64,000 nucleotides of DNA from positions 19,546 to 83,545 of the forward strand of contig NZ_WJWY01000009.1 of the NCBI RefSeq assembly GCF_010367435.1, given 5' to 3'. Position 1 is the stretch's first letter. Every line of letters begins with the position of its first letter. Positions 15,347 through 23,126 of the stretch are shown piece after piece. The translations under genes and the position numbers were made by a program. The notes beneath the pieces are model-generated. The model ran no database searches. It was not told where the DNA came from and saw only the letters and a list, made by a program, of their open reading frames with translations. The stretch is from Fusobacterium sp. IOR10. GTDB lineage: Bacteria; Fusobacteriota; Fusobacteriia; Fusobacteriales; Fusobacteriaceae.

Positions 15347-16762
15347 ATGGAATTTAATTTGACGGCGTTTATATTTAATCCATTTGTACTAATATTTTTA
15401 GTTATGACACTTGGAAATTTATTTGGGAGAATAAAGTTTGGTAAGTTCAACTTTGGAATTACAGGAACTTTATTTGTGGGACTTTTTGTAGGATATTTAT
15501 TAACTAAATATGGTGTAACTTTTGCAGAAACAAGTAGCTATTATGCAAGAGCACAAAGTGTAATTAGAGGAAAAGTTATAGGAAGACCTATATTATTCTT
15601 CTCATTACTAATATTCATCATAGCAACAGGACTTTTAGCAGCAAAGGACATGAGATATGCTATTAGAAAGTTTGGAAGACAATTTGTTATGTTAGCTATA
15701 TTAGTACCATTTATAGGAGCAGTTTCATCTTATGGATTATCTAAATTATTTGCAGGAGTTAGTCCATATCAAATTACAGGAACTTATACTGGAGCTCTAA
15801 CAAGTTCAGCAGGACTTGCAGCAGCAATTGAATCATCAGAATTAGAATCAAAAAGATTAACAGTTGAGTATCCTAATTTAAAAGAAGAGTCAAGAACAAA
15901 AATATTAGCAATTATAAATAAAGCTAATATTAGAGATGCTGAACTACAACATAAGGAAATTCCTGAAACTTTAACAATAGATAATACAAAAGCAATAGAT
16001 CAAAAAGATGCAGAAACATTTATATTAGAAGCAAAAGCAGGAGTAGGAGTAGGACATTCAATAGGATATCCATTTGGAGTATTATTCTTAATCTTAGGTG
16101 TTAACTTTATACCAAAACTTTTTGGATTTAGTCCAGAAGAAGAAAAGAAAAAATATTTTGCTCAAAAGAAAAAAGATTTAGAAGAAGCTGGAGTGGAAGA
16201 AAATCAAGTGCCAGAGGTTAAAATGGACTTTGTTGCATTCTCACTTGCAGGATTCTTAGGATATTTCTTAGGAAGTATTAAATTCCATATTGGACCTTTA
16301 GGAACTTTAGGATTAGGAAGTATTGGTGGATCAATTATAGTTTCTTTAATATTAGGATCTATTGGGAAAATAGGACCAATTAATTTCCGTATGAACTCAG
16401 ATATTTTAGGAAAAATGAGAACTTATTTCCTAGCAATATTCTTAGCAGGAACTGGAGTTAACTACGGTTATCGTGTTGTTCAAGCAATATCAGGAGATGG
16501 AATCTCAATAGTTGTAGTTTCAATATTAGTAGCAATTATTTCAATACTAATAGCTTTCTTAGTAGGACACTATATATTCCATATAAACTGGATGTTATTA
16601 TCAGGTGCAATCACTGGTGGAATGACATCAGCTCCAGGACTTGGAGCAGCAATAGATGCAGTTGGTTGTGATGAGCCAGCAATAGCTTACGGAGCAACTC
16701 AACCTTTAGCAACACTGTTTATGGTAATATTCTCAATTATAATCCATAAACTTCCTATATAA
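15347..16762 (+). CDS. AspT/YidE-family membrane transporter
   Basis: The protein of about 471 aa has two sets of hydrophobic segments separated by a hydrophilic central region (about residues 155-275). Duplicated AspT-type signatures are visible, ITGTYTGALTSSAGLAAAIE in the first half and LSGAITGGMTSAPGLGAAID in the second. AspT proteins exchange aspartate for alanine, and other members handle different carboxylates. The start is ATG 15347 after GAGGAGG; the in-frame TTG at 15332 lies in the ribosome site. It is the last gene of the putative sigma-54 operon, before a strong terminator. Substrate is unknown. Confidence 0.8.
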   Translation: MEFNLTAFIFNPFVLIFLVMTLGNLFGRIKFGKFNFGITGTLFVGLFVGYLLTKYGVTFAETSSYYARAQSVIRGKVIGRPILFFSLLIFIIATGLLAAKDMRYAIRKFGRQFVMLAILVPFIGAVSSYGLSKLFAGVSPYQITGTYTGALTSSAGLAAAIESSELESKRLTVEYPNLKEESRTKILAIINKANIRDAELQHKEIPETLTIDNTKAIDQKDAETFILEAKAGVGVGHSIGYPFGVLFLILGVNFIPKLFGFSPEEEKKKYFAQKKKDLEEAGVEENQVPEVKMDFVAFSLAGFLGYFLGSIKFHIGPLGTLGLGSIGGSIIVSLILGSIGKIGPINFRMNSDILGKMRTYFLAIFLAGTGVNYGYRVVQAISGDGISIVVVSILVAIISILIAFLVGHYIFHINWMLLSGAITGGMTSAPGLGAAIDAVGCDEPAIAYGATQPLATLFMVIFSIIIHKLPI

Positions 16763-16794
16763 AAATATATATTTAGCTAAAAAAATCTCAGAAA

Positions 16795-16826
16795 AAAGAC
16801 AAGAATTAATTCTTGTCTTTTTTTAT
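16795..16826 (+). terminator. Rho-independent terminator between the AspT-like gene and the microcompartment operon
   Basis: AAAGACAAGAATT pairs perfectly with AATTCTTGTCTTT (16795-16820) and a T-run follows. Confidence 0.9.
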
Positions 16827-17090
16827 TTTTTGAAAATTTACAAACCTAGTATTATATTTTACTGTTTTAGGTTAATTTAAGACTATTTAAATTTTATTTA
16901 ATAAATTTTAATGAAATTATAGGTTAAATATATATTCCTATAAAAAAATAGGTTTAAAATTTACATGTTTTAGTCTGTATAATATTAACAATACTGTGTA
17001 ATGATTATGTATAATTAGATTATAAAAGTTCAATATGATTATAAAAAATACAAATAATGTAAGGATAAAATATATTAAGGAGGAGAATGT
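16827..17090 (+). promoter_or_regulatory. Regulatory region of the microcompartment operon
   Basis: This is 264 bp of very AT-rich DNA without an ORF. TATAAT-like -10 elements occur near 16978 and 17010, but neither has a good -35 at 17 bp. That is typical of promoters needing an activator, and the AraC-type regulator at 27014 is the obvious candidate. No clear palindrome or direct repeat stands out. AAGGAGGAG precedes the first start codon. Confidence 0.4.
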
Positions 17091-19664
17091 ATGTTAGAAA
17101 AAGGTTTCACAAAGGCAAATGAAAGAGTTGAAAAGTTAAAATTAGAAATTGTAAATGCGGTTCCATACGTGGAATCAGAAAGAGCAGTTTTAGCAACAGA
17201 AGCTTACAAGGAGTCAGAAAAGTTAGTTCCAATTTTAAGACGTGCAAAGGTTGCTGAAAAAATATTTAACAATCTACCTATTACAATTCGTGACAATGAA
17301 CTTGTAGTTGGCTCTATAACAAAACATCCAAGATCAACTGAGATTTGTCCAGAATTTTCTTTTGACTGGGTAGAAAAAGAATTTGATACTATGGGGAAAA
17401 GATTAGCTGACCCCTTTGAAATTCAAGATGAAACAAAAAAAGAACTTAGTGAAATATTTAAATATTGGCCAGGAAAAACAACTAGTGAATATGCAGATTC
17501 CCTTATGACTCAAGAAACTAAAGACTGTATTGCAAATGGTGTTTTCACTGTTGGCAACTATTTTTATGGTGGTGTTGGTCATGTTTCTGTTGACTATGGA
17601 AAAGTTTTAAAAATTGGATTTAAAGGAATAATTGCTCAAAGTATAAAAGCTAAAAATAATATGGACTTAAGTGATCCAAACTACATTAAAAAAAATCAAT
17701 TCTATGATGCAGTTGTTATTACATATACAGCTGCTATAAATTTTGCCCATAGATATGCTGAAAAAGCTTTGGATTTAGCAAAAATTGAAACTAATCAAAC
17801 AAGAAAGATGGAATTATTAAAAATAGCTGAAAATTGTGCTAGAGTTCCAGAGAATGGAGCTAGAAATTTCTATGAAGCTTGCCAATCTTTTTGGTTTGTA
17901 CAAATTATGATGCAAATTGAATCAAGTGGTCATTCTATATCTCCAGGTCGTTTTGATCAGTATATGTATCCTTATTATAGAGATGATGAAAATATAAGTA
18001 AAGAAGAAGCTCAAGAATTAATTGATTGCATTTGGGTTAAATTAAATGACATAAATAAAACCCGTGATGAAGTTTCAGCTCAAGCCTTTGCAGGATATGC
18101 AGTATTTCAAAATCTAGGAGTTGGTGGTCAAACTAGTGACGGATTAGATGCTACTAATGAAATATCATATATGTGTATGGAAGCATGTGCTCGTGTTAAG
18201 TTACCAGCACCATCTTTTTCAATTAGAGTATGGCAAGGTTCCCCAGAAGAATTTTTATATAGAGCTTGTGAACTTGCTCGTTTAGGGTTAGGAGTTCCAG
18301 CTATGTATAATGATGAAGTTATTATACCAGCTTTAACAAATAGAGGATTGTCCTTAGCAGATGCAAGGGAATATTGTATTATTGGTTGTGTTGAACCACA
18401 ATGTCCACATAAAACTGAAGGATGGCATGACGCAGCTTTCTTTAATGTTGCAAAAGTTTTAGAAATAACTTTGAATAATGGGAAAGTTGGAGATAAACAA
18501 TTAGGACCTATTACTGGTAACATGACAAACTTTAAAAATATGGATGACTTCTTTGAGGCATTTAAAAAACAAATGAAATATTTTATCTATCACCTTGCTG
18601 AGGCTGATAATTGTGTAGATATGGCTCATGCAGATAGATGTCCACTTCCTTTCCATTCAGCCCTTGTGGATGACTGTATAGGCAGAGGAATGTCAGCACA
18701 AGAGGGAGGAGCAATATATAATTTCACAGGACCACAAGCATTTGGGATTGCTGATTCAGGAGATTCAGTTTATTCAATGAAGAAGAATGTTTTTGATGAA
18801 GGAAGAGTTTCCCTTGAAGAATTGAGAAAAGCTATGGATAATAATTATGGATATCCAGTAGGAACAGGAATGTCAGGTTATAAAGGTGAATCAAATTGTA
18901 GTTCTAAAGCTTCTAATTCAAGTAATAATATGACAGAAATGGAAATTTATGAACAAGTTAAAAAGATATTATCAGCTAGCGGTTCAATAGATATATCTGA
19001 AATACAAAAAAAATTATCTGAAAATGAAAATAATGAGATTTCATCACCTGAAACAGCTAATAAATATAACAGAATCAAATTAATAATGGAAGATGCCCCT
19101 TGTTTTGGGAATGATATTGATGAAGTGGATATGATAGCTCGTAAATGTGCAAGAATTTATTGTCTTGAAGTTGAAAAATATAAAAATCCACGTGGAGGAC
19201 AATTCCAAGCTGGAATATATCCAGTTTCAGCAAATGTATTATTTGGAAAAGATGTTTTAGCATTACCAGATGGTAGACTTGCAAAGACTCCTTTAGCTGA
19301 TGGAGTATCTCCAAGAGCAGGTAAGGACGTAAATGGTCCAACAGCAGCAGCAAATTCTGTATCAAAATTAGATCATTTTATAGCTTCAAATGGAACTCTT
19401 TATAATCAAAAATTCTTACCAGCAACTGTGGCAGGAGAACAAGGTCTTAAGAATTTTGTATCTCATGTAAGAAGTTTCTTTGACCATAAAGGAATGCATG
19501 TTCAATTTAATGTTGTAGACAAGAAGACATTAGTTGCAGCACAAAAAGAACCTGAAAAACATAAGGATTTAGTTGTTAGAGTTGCAGGATATAGTGCACA
19601 TTTTGTAACCCTTGCAAAGGAAGTTCAAGATGATATTATAGCTCGTACAGAACATAGCTTTTAG
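17091..19664 (+). CDS. Glycyl radical diol dehydratase (B12-independent propanediol/glycerol dehydratase type), microcompartment signature enzyme
   Basis: This 857-aa glycyl radical enzyme has thiyl Cys C433 and base E435 (IIGCVEPQ) and radical Gly G833 (VRVAGYSAHF). Residues known from Clostridium glycerol dehydratase fall at identical numbers: H164, H281, S282, D447. Position 339 is Phe, as I recall for 1,2-propanediol dehydratases, rather than the Tyr of glycerol dehydratase. Choline lyase markers (GGGD loop, QWTSTGY after the Cys) are absent. The enzyme would dehydrate 1,2-propanediol to propionaldehyde, or glycerol to 3-hydroxypropionaldehyde, inside the shell. An insertion of about 65 aa (about 592-657) contains a Ser/Asn linker and an amphipathic helix resembling an encapsulation peptide. 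First gene of the operon, 22 bp before its activase. Substrate is inferred. Confidence 0.9.
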   Translation: MLEKGFTKANERVEKLKLEIVNAVPYVESERAVLATEAYKESEKLVPILRRAKVAEKIFNNLPITIRDNELVVGSITKHPRSTEICPEFSFDWVEKEFDTMGKRLADPFEIQDETKKELSEIFKYWPGKTTSEYADSLMTQETKDCIANGVFTVGNYFYGGVGHVSVDYGKVLKIGFKGIIAQSIKAKNNMDLSDPNYIKKNQFYDAVVITYTAAINFAHRYAEKALDLAKIETNQTRKMELLKIAENCARVPENGARNFYEACQSFWFVQIMMQIESSGHSISPGRFDQYMYPYYRDDENISKEEAQELIDCIWVKLNDINKTRDEVSAQAFAGYAVFQNLGVGGQTSDGLDATNEISYMCMEACARVKLPAPSFSIRVWQGSPEEFLYRACELARLGLGVPAMYNDEVIIPALTNRGLSLADAREYCIIGCVEPQCPHKTEGWHDAAFFNVAKVLEITLNNGKVGDKQLGPITGNMTNFKNMDDFFEAFKKQMKYFIYHLAEADNCVDMAHADRCPLPFHSALVDDCIGRGMSAQEGGAIYNFTGPQAFGIADSGDSVYSMKKNVFDEGRVSLEELRKAMDNNYGYPVGTGMSGYKGESNCSSKASNSSNNMTEMEIYEQVKKILSASGSIDISEIQKKLSENENNEISSPETANKYNRIKLIMEDAPCFGNDIDEVDMIARKCARIYCLEVEKYKNPRGGQFQAGIYPVSANVLFGKDVLALPDGRLAKTPLADGVSPRAGKDVNGPTAAANSVSKLDHFIASNGTLYNQKFLPATVAGEQGLKNFVSHVRSFFDHKGMHVQFNVVDKKTLVAAQKEPEKHKDLVVRVAGYSAHFVTLAKEVQDDIIARTEHSF

Positions 19665-19686
19665 AATAAAATAGGGAGTTGTTGAT

Positions 19687-20607
19687 ATGGATATAGGATA
19701 TGAAACTACAGGAAATGTTTTTGATATACAAAGATATTCTATTCATGATGGACCTGGTATTAGAACAATAGTATTCTTAAAGGGATGCCCACTAAAATGC
19801 AAATGGTGTTGTAATCCAGAATCTCAAACATTACAACCAGTTGTAATGTTTAAAGAAGACAATTGTATACATTGCGGTGAATGCATCAAAGCTTGCCCAA
19901 AAGGTGCTATAAGTTTAGATAATTTAAATTTTATAGATAGAAATTTATGTAATGGTTGTGGTGAATGTGCAAATGTTTGCTTAACAGGGGCTTTAACTAT
20001 GAAAGGAGAAGAACTTACAGTTCAAGAAATAATAAAAGAACTAAAAAAGGATGCTATAACATATAGAAGATCTGGAGGAGGAATCACTCTTTCAGGGGGA
20101 GAACCTCTTTTACAACATAAATTTTCAATTGAAATATTAAAAGCTTGTAAGTCTCAAGGGTGGAGTACAGCAATAGAAACAACAGGCTATACTGAAGATC
20201 TTCATGTTTTAGAAGAGATATTACCATATTTAGACTTGGTTCTTTTTGATATAAAATCTATAGATAATGATATACATAAAAAATATACAGGAGTCTCAAA
20301 TGAATTAATATTAAAAAATGCTTTAACTGTTTCCAAATTAGCAAAAAAAATGGTAGTGCGTATACCAACAATAAAAGGAGTTAATGCTTCAGTGGAAGGA
20401 ATGCAGAAAATATGTGATTTTGTAAAAACTTTAAACAATATAAAGACAATACATATTTTACCATATCATACTTATGGAGCTAATAAATATAAATTATTAG
20501 GAAGAGAGTATCCTATGGGAGAAATTGAAACTTTAACTCAGGAAGAAATAAATAATTTTGAAGACATAATTAAAAAAAATGGTTTTAGGTGTATTATAGG
20601 CGGCTAA
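19687..20607 (+). CDS. Glycyl radical enzyme activase (radical SAM)
   Basis: This 306-aa activating enzyme generates the glycyl radical on the upstream dehydratase by reductive cleavage of S-adenosylmethionine. The radical-SAM Cys motif is GCPLKCKWCC (C34, C38, C41). It is followed by two ferredoxin-like [4Fe-4S] motifs, CIHCGECIKACPKG and CNGCGECANVCLTG (about residues 57-100), which mark the GRE-activase subclass used by diol, choline and related lyases. The SAM-binding GGE motif (LSGGEPLLQ) and a conserved SIHDGPGIRT are present. It consumes SAM, which links it to the metK-like gene in the same operon. Start ATG 19687 follows AGGGAGTTG. Confidence 0.96.
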   Translation: MDIGYETTGNVFDIQRYSIHDGPGIRTIVFLKGCPLKCKWCCNPESQTLQPVVMFKEDNCIHCGECIKACPKGAISLDNLNFIDRNLCNGCGECANVCLTGALTMKGEELTVQEIIKELKKDAITYRRSGGGITLSGGEPLLQHKFSIEILKACKSQGWSTAIETTGYTEDLHVLEEILPYLDLVLFDIKSIDNDIHKKYTGVSNELILKNALTVSKLAKKMVVRIPTIKGVNASVEGMQKICDFVKTLNNIKTIHILPYHTYGANKYKLLGREYPMGEIETLTQEEINNFEDIIKKNGFRCIIGG

Positions 20608-20625
20608 ATCAAGGAGGAATCGTTA

Positions 20626-21432
20626 ATGGATGAAAAAATATTGGAGAAAATGATGAAACAAGTTTCATCAGAATTGGGATTAAATAAAGAAGAAACAAAA
20701 AAAGAAGAAGAAAAAAAGACAACAACACAAGAAAAATTTTCAGATTTAGGTATAACTGAATATGTTGGTACAGCTATTGGAGATACTATAGGTTTAGTTA
20801 TTGCTGGAGTAGATCCAATGTTAGTGGATACTATGAAATTAGGAAAATATAGATCAATTGGAATTATAGGGGGAAGAACAGGTGCAGGACCACAAATAAT
20901 GGCAGTTGATGAAGCTGTAAAAGCTACAAATACAGAAGTTATATCAGTGGAATTACCTAGAGATACAAAGGGAGGAGCTGGTCATGGATCTCTTATAATA
21001 ATTGGTGCTGATGATGTGTCTGATGCAAGAAGAGCAGTTGAAATAGCCCTTGAAACTTTACCAAAATATTTTGGAGATGTATATGGAAATGAAGCAGGAC
21101 ATCTTGAATTCCAATATACAGCTAGAGCAAGCTATTGTTTGGAAAAGGCCTTGGGAGCTCCCTTGGGAAAAGCCTTTGGAATGGTATGTGCTGGACCAGC
21201 TGCTATAGCTGTAGTTCTTGCAGATGTTGCAGTAAAAGCAGCAAATGTTGAAGTAATAGGATATTGTTCTCCTAAAAATGGTGGAACAAGTTATTCAAAC
21301 GAGGTTATTTTATTAATTACAGGTGATTCTGGTGCTGTTAGACAATCTATAAAAACATCCATAGAGTTAGGTAAAAAATTACTTGGAACATTGGGAGATG
21401 AACCTAAATCAACTACAGTTCCATATATTTAA
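20626..21432 (+). CDS. pduB: Microcompartment shell protein, tandem-domain trimer (PduB-like BMC-T)
   Basis: This 268-aa shell protein contains two BMC domains (about residues 55-150 and 165-260) and so forms a pseudohexameric trimer tile. The family stretch PRDTKGGAGHGSLIIIGADD and the second-domain AGPAAIAVVLADVAVKAAN identify the PduB type. The first about 40 residues extend before the domain, with a helix (EKILEKMMKQVSSELGL) and a charged linker. In PduB this N-terminal extension is known to attach enzyme core to shell. ATG 20626 follows AAGGAGGAATCGTTA. Its position after the enzyme/activase pair is usual for GRM loci. Confidence 0.93.
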   Translation: MDEKILEKMMKQVSSELGLNKEETKKEEEKKTTTQEKFSDLGITEYVGTAIGDTIGLVIAGVDPMLVDTMKLGKYRSIGIIGGRTGAGPQIMAVDEAVKATNTEVISVELPRDTKGGAGHGSLIIIGADDVSDARRAVEIALETLPKYFGDVYGNEAGHLEFQYTARASYCLEKALGAPLGKAFGMVCAGPAAIAVVLADVAVKAANVEVIGYCSPKNGGTSYSNEVILLITGDSGAVRQSIKTSIELGKKLLGTLGDEPKSTTVPYI

Positions 21433-21474
21433 AATTTAAATTAATAAAACAAAAAAATATTAAGGAGGAAAATT

Positions 21475-21759
21475 ATGATTTCAGATGCATTGGGAATGAT
21501 TGAAACTAAAGGATTGGTAGGTGCAATAGAAGCAGCAGATGCCATGGTTAAAGCAGCAAATGTAACTTTAGTAGGATATGAAAAAATAGGTTCAGGTCTT
21601 GTAACTGTTATGGTAAGAGGAGATGTAGGAGCTGTGAAAGCAGCAACTGATGCAGGAGTAGCAGCAGCTAGAAATGTAGGAGAGGTTGTTTCAACACATG
21701 TTATTCCTCGTCCTCATTCAGACACTGAGAAAATTTTACCAACAATAGTAACTAAATAA
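21475..21759 (+). CDS. Microcompartment shell hexamer protein (PduA/PduJ-like BMC-H)
   Basis: This 94-aa single-BMC-domain protein is a canonical hexagonal shell tile. Typical features are [20 protein letters not shown], the edge Lys region, the pore-loop [18 protein letters not shown] (GSG pore) and the C-terminal VIPRPH. The gene is strongly similar to the second hexamer gene at 29242, differing mainly at the C-terminal half ([11 protein letters not shown] versus [11 protein letters not shown]). Two such nearly identical paralogues are common, as in PduA and PduJ. A perfect AAGGAGG lies upstream. Confidence 0.96.
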   Translation: MISDALGMIETKGLVGAIEAADAMVKAANVTLVGYEKIGSGLVTVMVRGDVGAVKAATDAGVAAARNVGEVVSTHVIPRPHSDTEKILPTIVTK

Positions 21760-21842
21760 GTAAATTGCATAGCAAGGGAAATTGTTCTCTTGTTATGTTT
21801 ATATAAACCATTTAGTAATTAGGATAGTAATTGAGGTTAATT

Positions 21843-22577
21843 ATGGAAATAGATGAAAAAACTTTAAAAAATATAATACAAAGAATCCTTCAGGAATATT
21901 TATTAGAAAAAAAAGAATTACCTAAAATTAAAAAGAAAGATGTTTATATTATTTTAGGAAGACAATGGAGTGAAAAATACAATATTTTTTTTAAAGGAAA
22001 TAAATTAAATGAAAAATATAATGTTTTTACAGTTTTTCAGAGAAATGGATCTAGTAAATTTGAAACTTTAAAAAATTTAGAGGAAATTGGAACCATCTTA
22101 TATGATGATACAGTGGAACTAAAGGCTTTAAAAAATTATAAGACTATATTTCCAGTTGTTTCACAAGAACTTATAACAAAAATTGCACTGTGTATAGATG
22201 ATATTTTTGAAACAAAGTGGATAAAAAATTGTTTTCGTAAAGGTCAAGAAATAGAAATGTTAACTTCTGGTTTTGAAATATTTACAGGAAAGGAACCTAA
22301 AAAATATATTGAAAAAATTAAAGAATATTATAAAACAGTTTTAACTTATAATATAAAAATTAAAAGTGAAAATATAGCTAACAACAAGAAAGATGTTTTT
22401 AAAGACATTAAAAATAAAAATACTGGTGCAAATAATAATAGAAAAATAATTACATATAAGGATGTAATTACCAGTGAAGTTAATAATAAAATAATTATTA
22501 ATAAAGGGGATATAATAACTGAATCTGCAAAGGATTTAGCATTAAAATTAAATTTAGAAATTGTAAATAATTTTTAA
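21843..22577 (+). CDS. Microcompartment-associated protein of unknown function with EutQ/EutT-type C-terminal motif
   Basis: This protein of about 244 aa starts at ATG 21843, after GAGG; the TTG at 21831 is the ribosome site. The N-terminus (DEKTLKNIIQRILQEYLLEKK) looks like the amphipathic helix used for cargo targeting. The middle shows no motif I can name with confidence. The C-terminus (KIITYKDVITSEVN... GDIITESAKDLALKLNLEIV) matches the short 'ITxxDVxx...I(I/L)TPxAxDxA' element seen at the N-termini of EutQ and EutT and at the C-terminus of some hypothetical Eut/GRM proteins. It is likely a cargo or assembly protein. Its shell-operon position is the best evidence. Confidence 0.6.
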   Translation: MEIDEKTLKNIIQRILQEYLLEKKELPKIKKKDVYIILGRQWSEKYNIFFKGNKLNEKYNVFTVFQRNGSSKFETLKNLEEIGTILYDDTVELKALKNYKTIFPVVSQELITKIALCIDDIFETKWIKNCFRKGQEIEMLTSGFEIFTGKEPKKYIEKIKEYYKTVLTYNIKIKSENIANNKKDVFKDIKNKNTGANNNRKIITYKDVITSEVNNKIIINKGDIITESAKDLALKLNLEIVNNF

Positions 22578-22625
22578 AGATAAATATAAAATTATATCTT
22601 ATTTTTAAAAAAGTGAGGTGAAAAG

Positions 22626-23090
22626 ATGAAGGAATCCTTGGGCTTGATAGAGGTGAAGGGATTATCTGCAGCAGTATATATAGCTGATGTAATGGTTAAA
22701 ACAGCCAATGTTAAATTACTTTCTTTAGAGAGAACTAGAGGAGTTGGATGGATTGTAATTAAAATTTTAGGAAATGTTGGAGCTGTGAATGCAGCGATAA
22801 ATTCAGGGAAACAAATTAGTATGGAAAAAAATGAATATGTAACATCAAAGGTAATTCCTAGACCATCTGATTTAATTGAAAAGGTTTTTTATAAAGATGA
22901 TTGTAATTGTGAAAAACAAGAAAAGAAAGAAGTGACTGAAGCTAAAAAAGAGACAAGTAAGGAAATTGAAAAAAAAGTTATAAAAAACAAAGAAACTAAT
23001 AATAAAGAAACTAATAATAAAGAAACTAATAATAAAGAAACTAATAATAAAAATAAAGTTATAAAAAATAAGGAAGATGTAAAAAAGTAA
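22626..23090 (+). CDS. Shell hexamer protein with long charged, repetitive C-terminal tail (PduK-like)
   Basis: This 154-aa protein has one BMC domain (about residues 1-88; SLGLIEVKGLSAAVYIADVM). The pore region differs from PduA/J (ERTRGVGWIVIKILG), implying a different pore lining. After residue 90 comes a CNC motif (DDCNCEKQ) and a Lys/Glu/Asn-rich tail with four perfect KETNN repeats. PduK and related hexamers also carry C-terminal extensions, some binding an iron-sulfur cluster, so the Cys pair could bind metal. That is inference. Start ATG 22626 follows GAGGTG. The tail is probably flexible and lies on one face of the shell. Confidence 0.85.
   Translation: MKESLGLIEVKGLSAAVYIADVMVKTANVKLLSLERTRGVGWIVIKILGNVGAVNAAINSGKQISMEKNEYVTSKVIPRPSDLIEKVFYKDDCNCEKQEKKEVTEAKKETSKEIEKKVIKNKETNNKETNNKETNNKETNNKNKVIKNKEDVKK
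22989..23048 (+). repeat. Four perfect tandem copies of a 15-bp unit within the shell-protein tail
   Basis: AAAGAAACTAATAAT is repeated exactly four times in frame, encoding (KETNN)x4. The identity of all copies suggests recent slippage expansion, so copy number may vary between strains. Confidence 0.97.
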
Positions 23091-23126
23091 TATTTTCAAA
23101 ATAATTAAAGCATAGGAGATTTAATT

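Noticed and set aside
17091..19664. Choline trimethylamine-lyase (CutC), the most common microcompartment glycyl radical enzyme
   Set aside because: The residues after the thiyl Cys (GWHDAAFFN) and the loop at 155-170 (GNYFYGGVGHVS) match diol/glycerol dehydratases; CutC has QWTSTGY and a GGGD loop at these places as I recall them.
22989..23048. Short tandem repeat as a CRISPR-like array
   Set aside because: The 15-bp units are contiguous with no spacers, are in frame and encode the KETNN tail of a shell protein; no cas genes are present.
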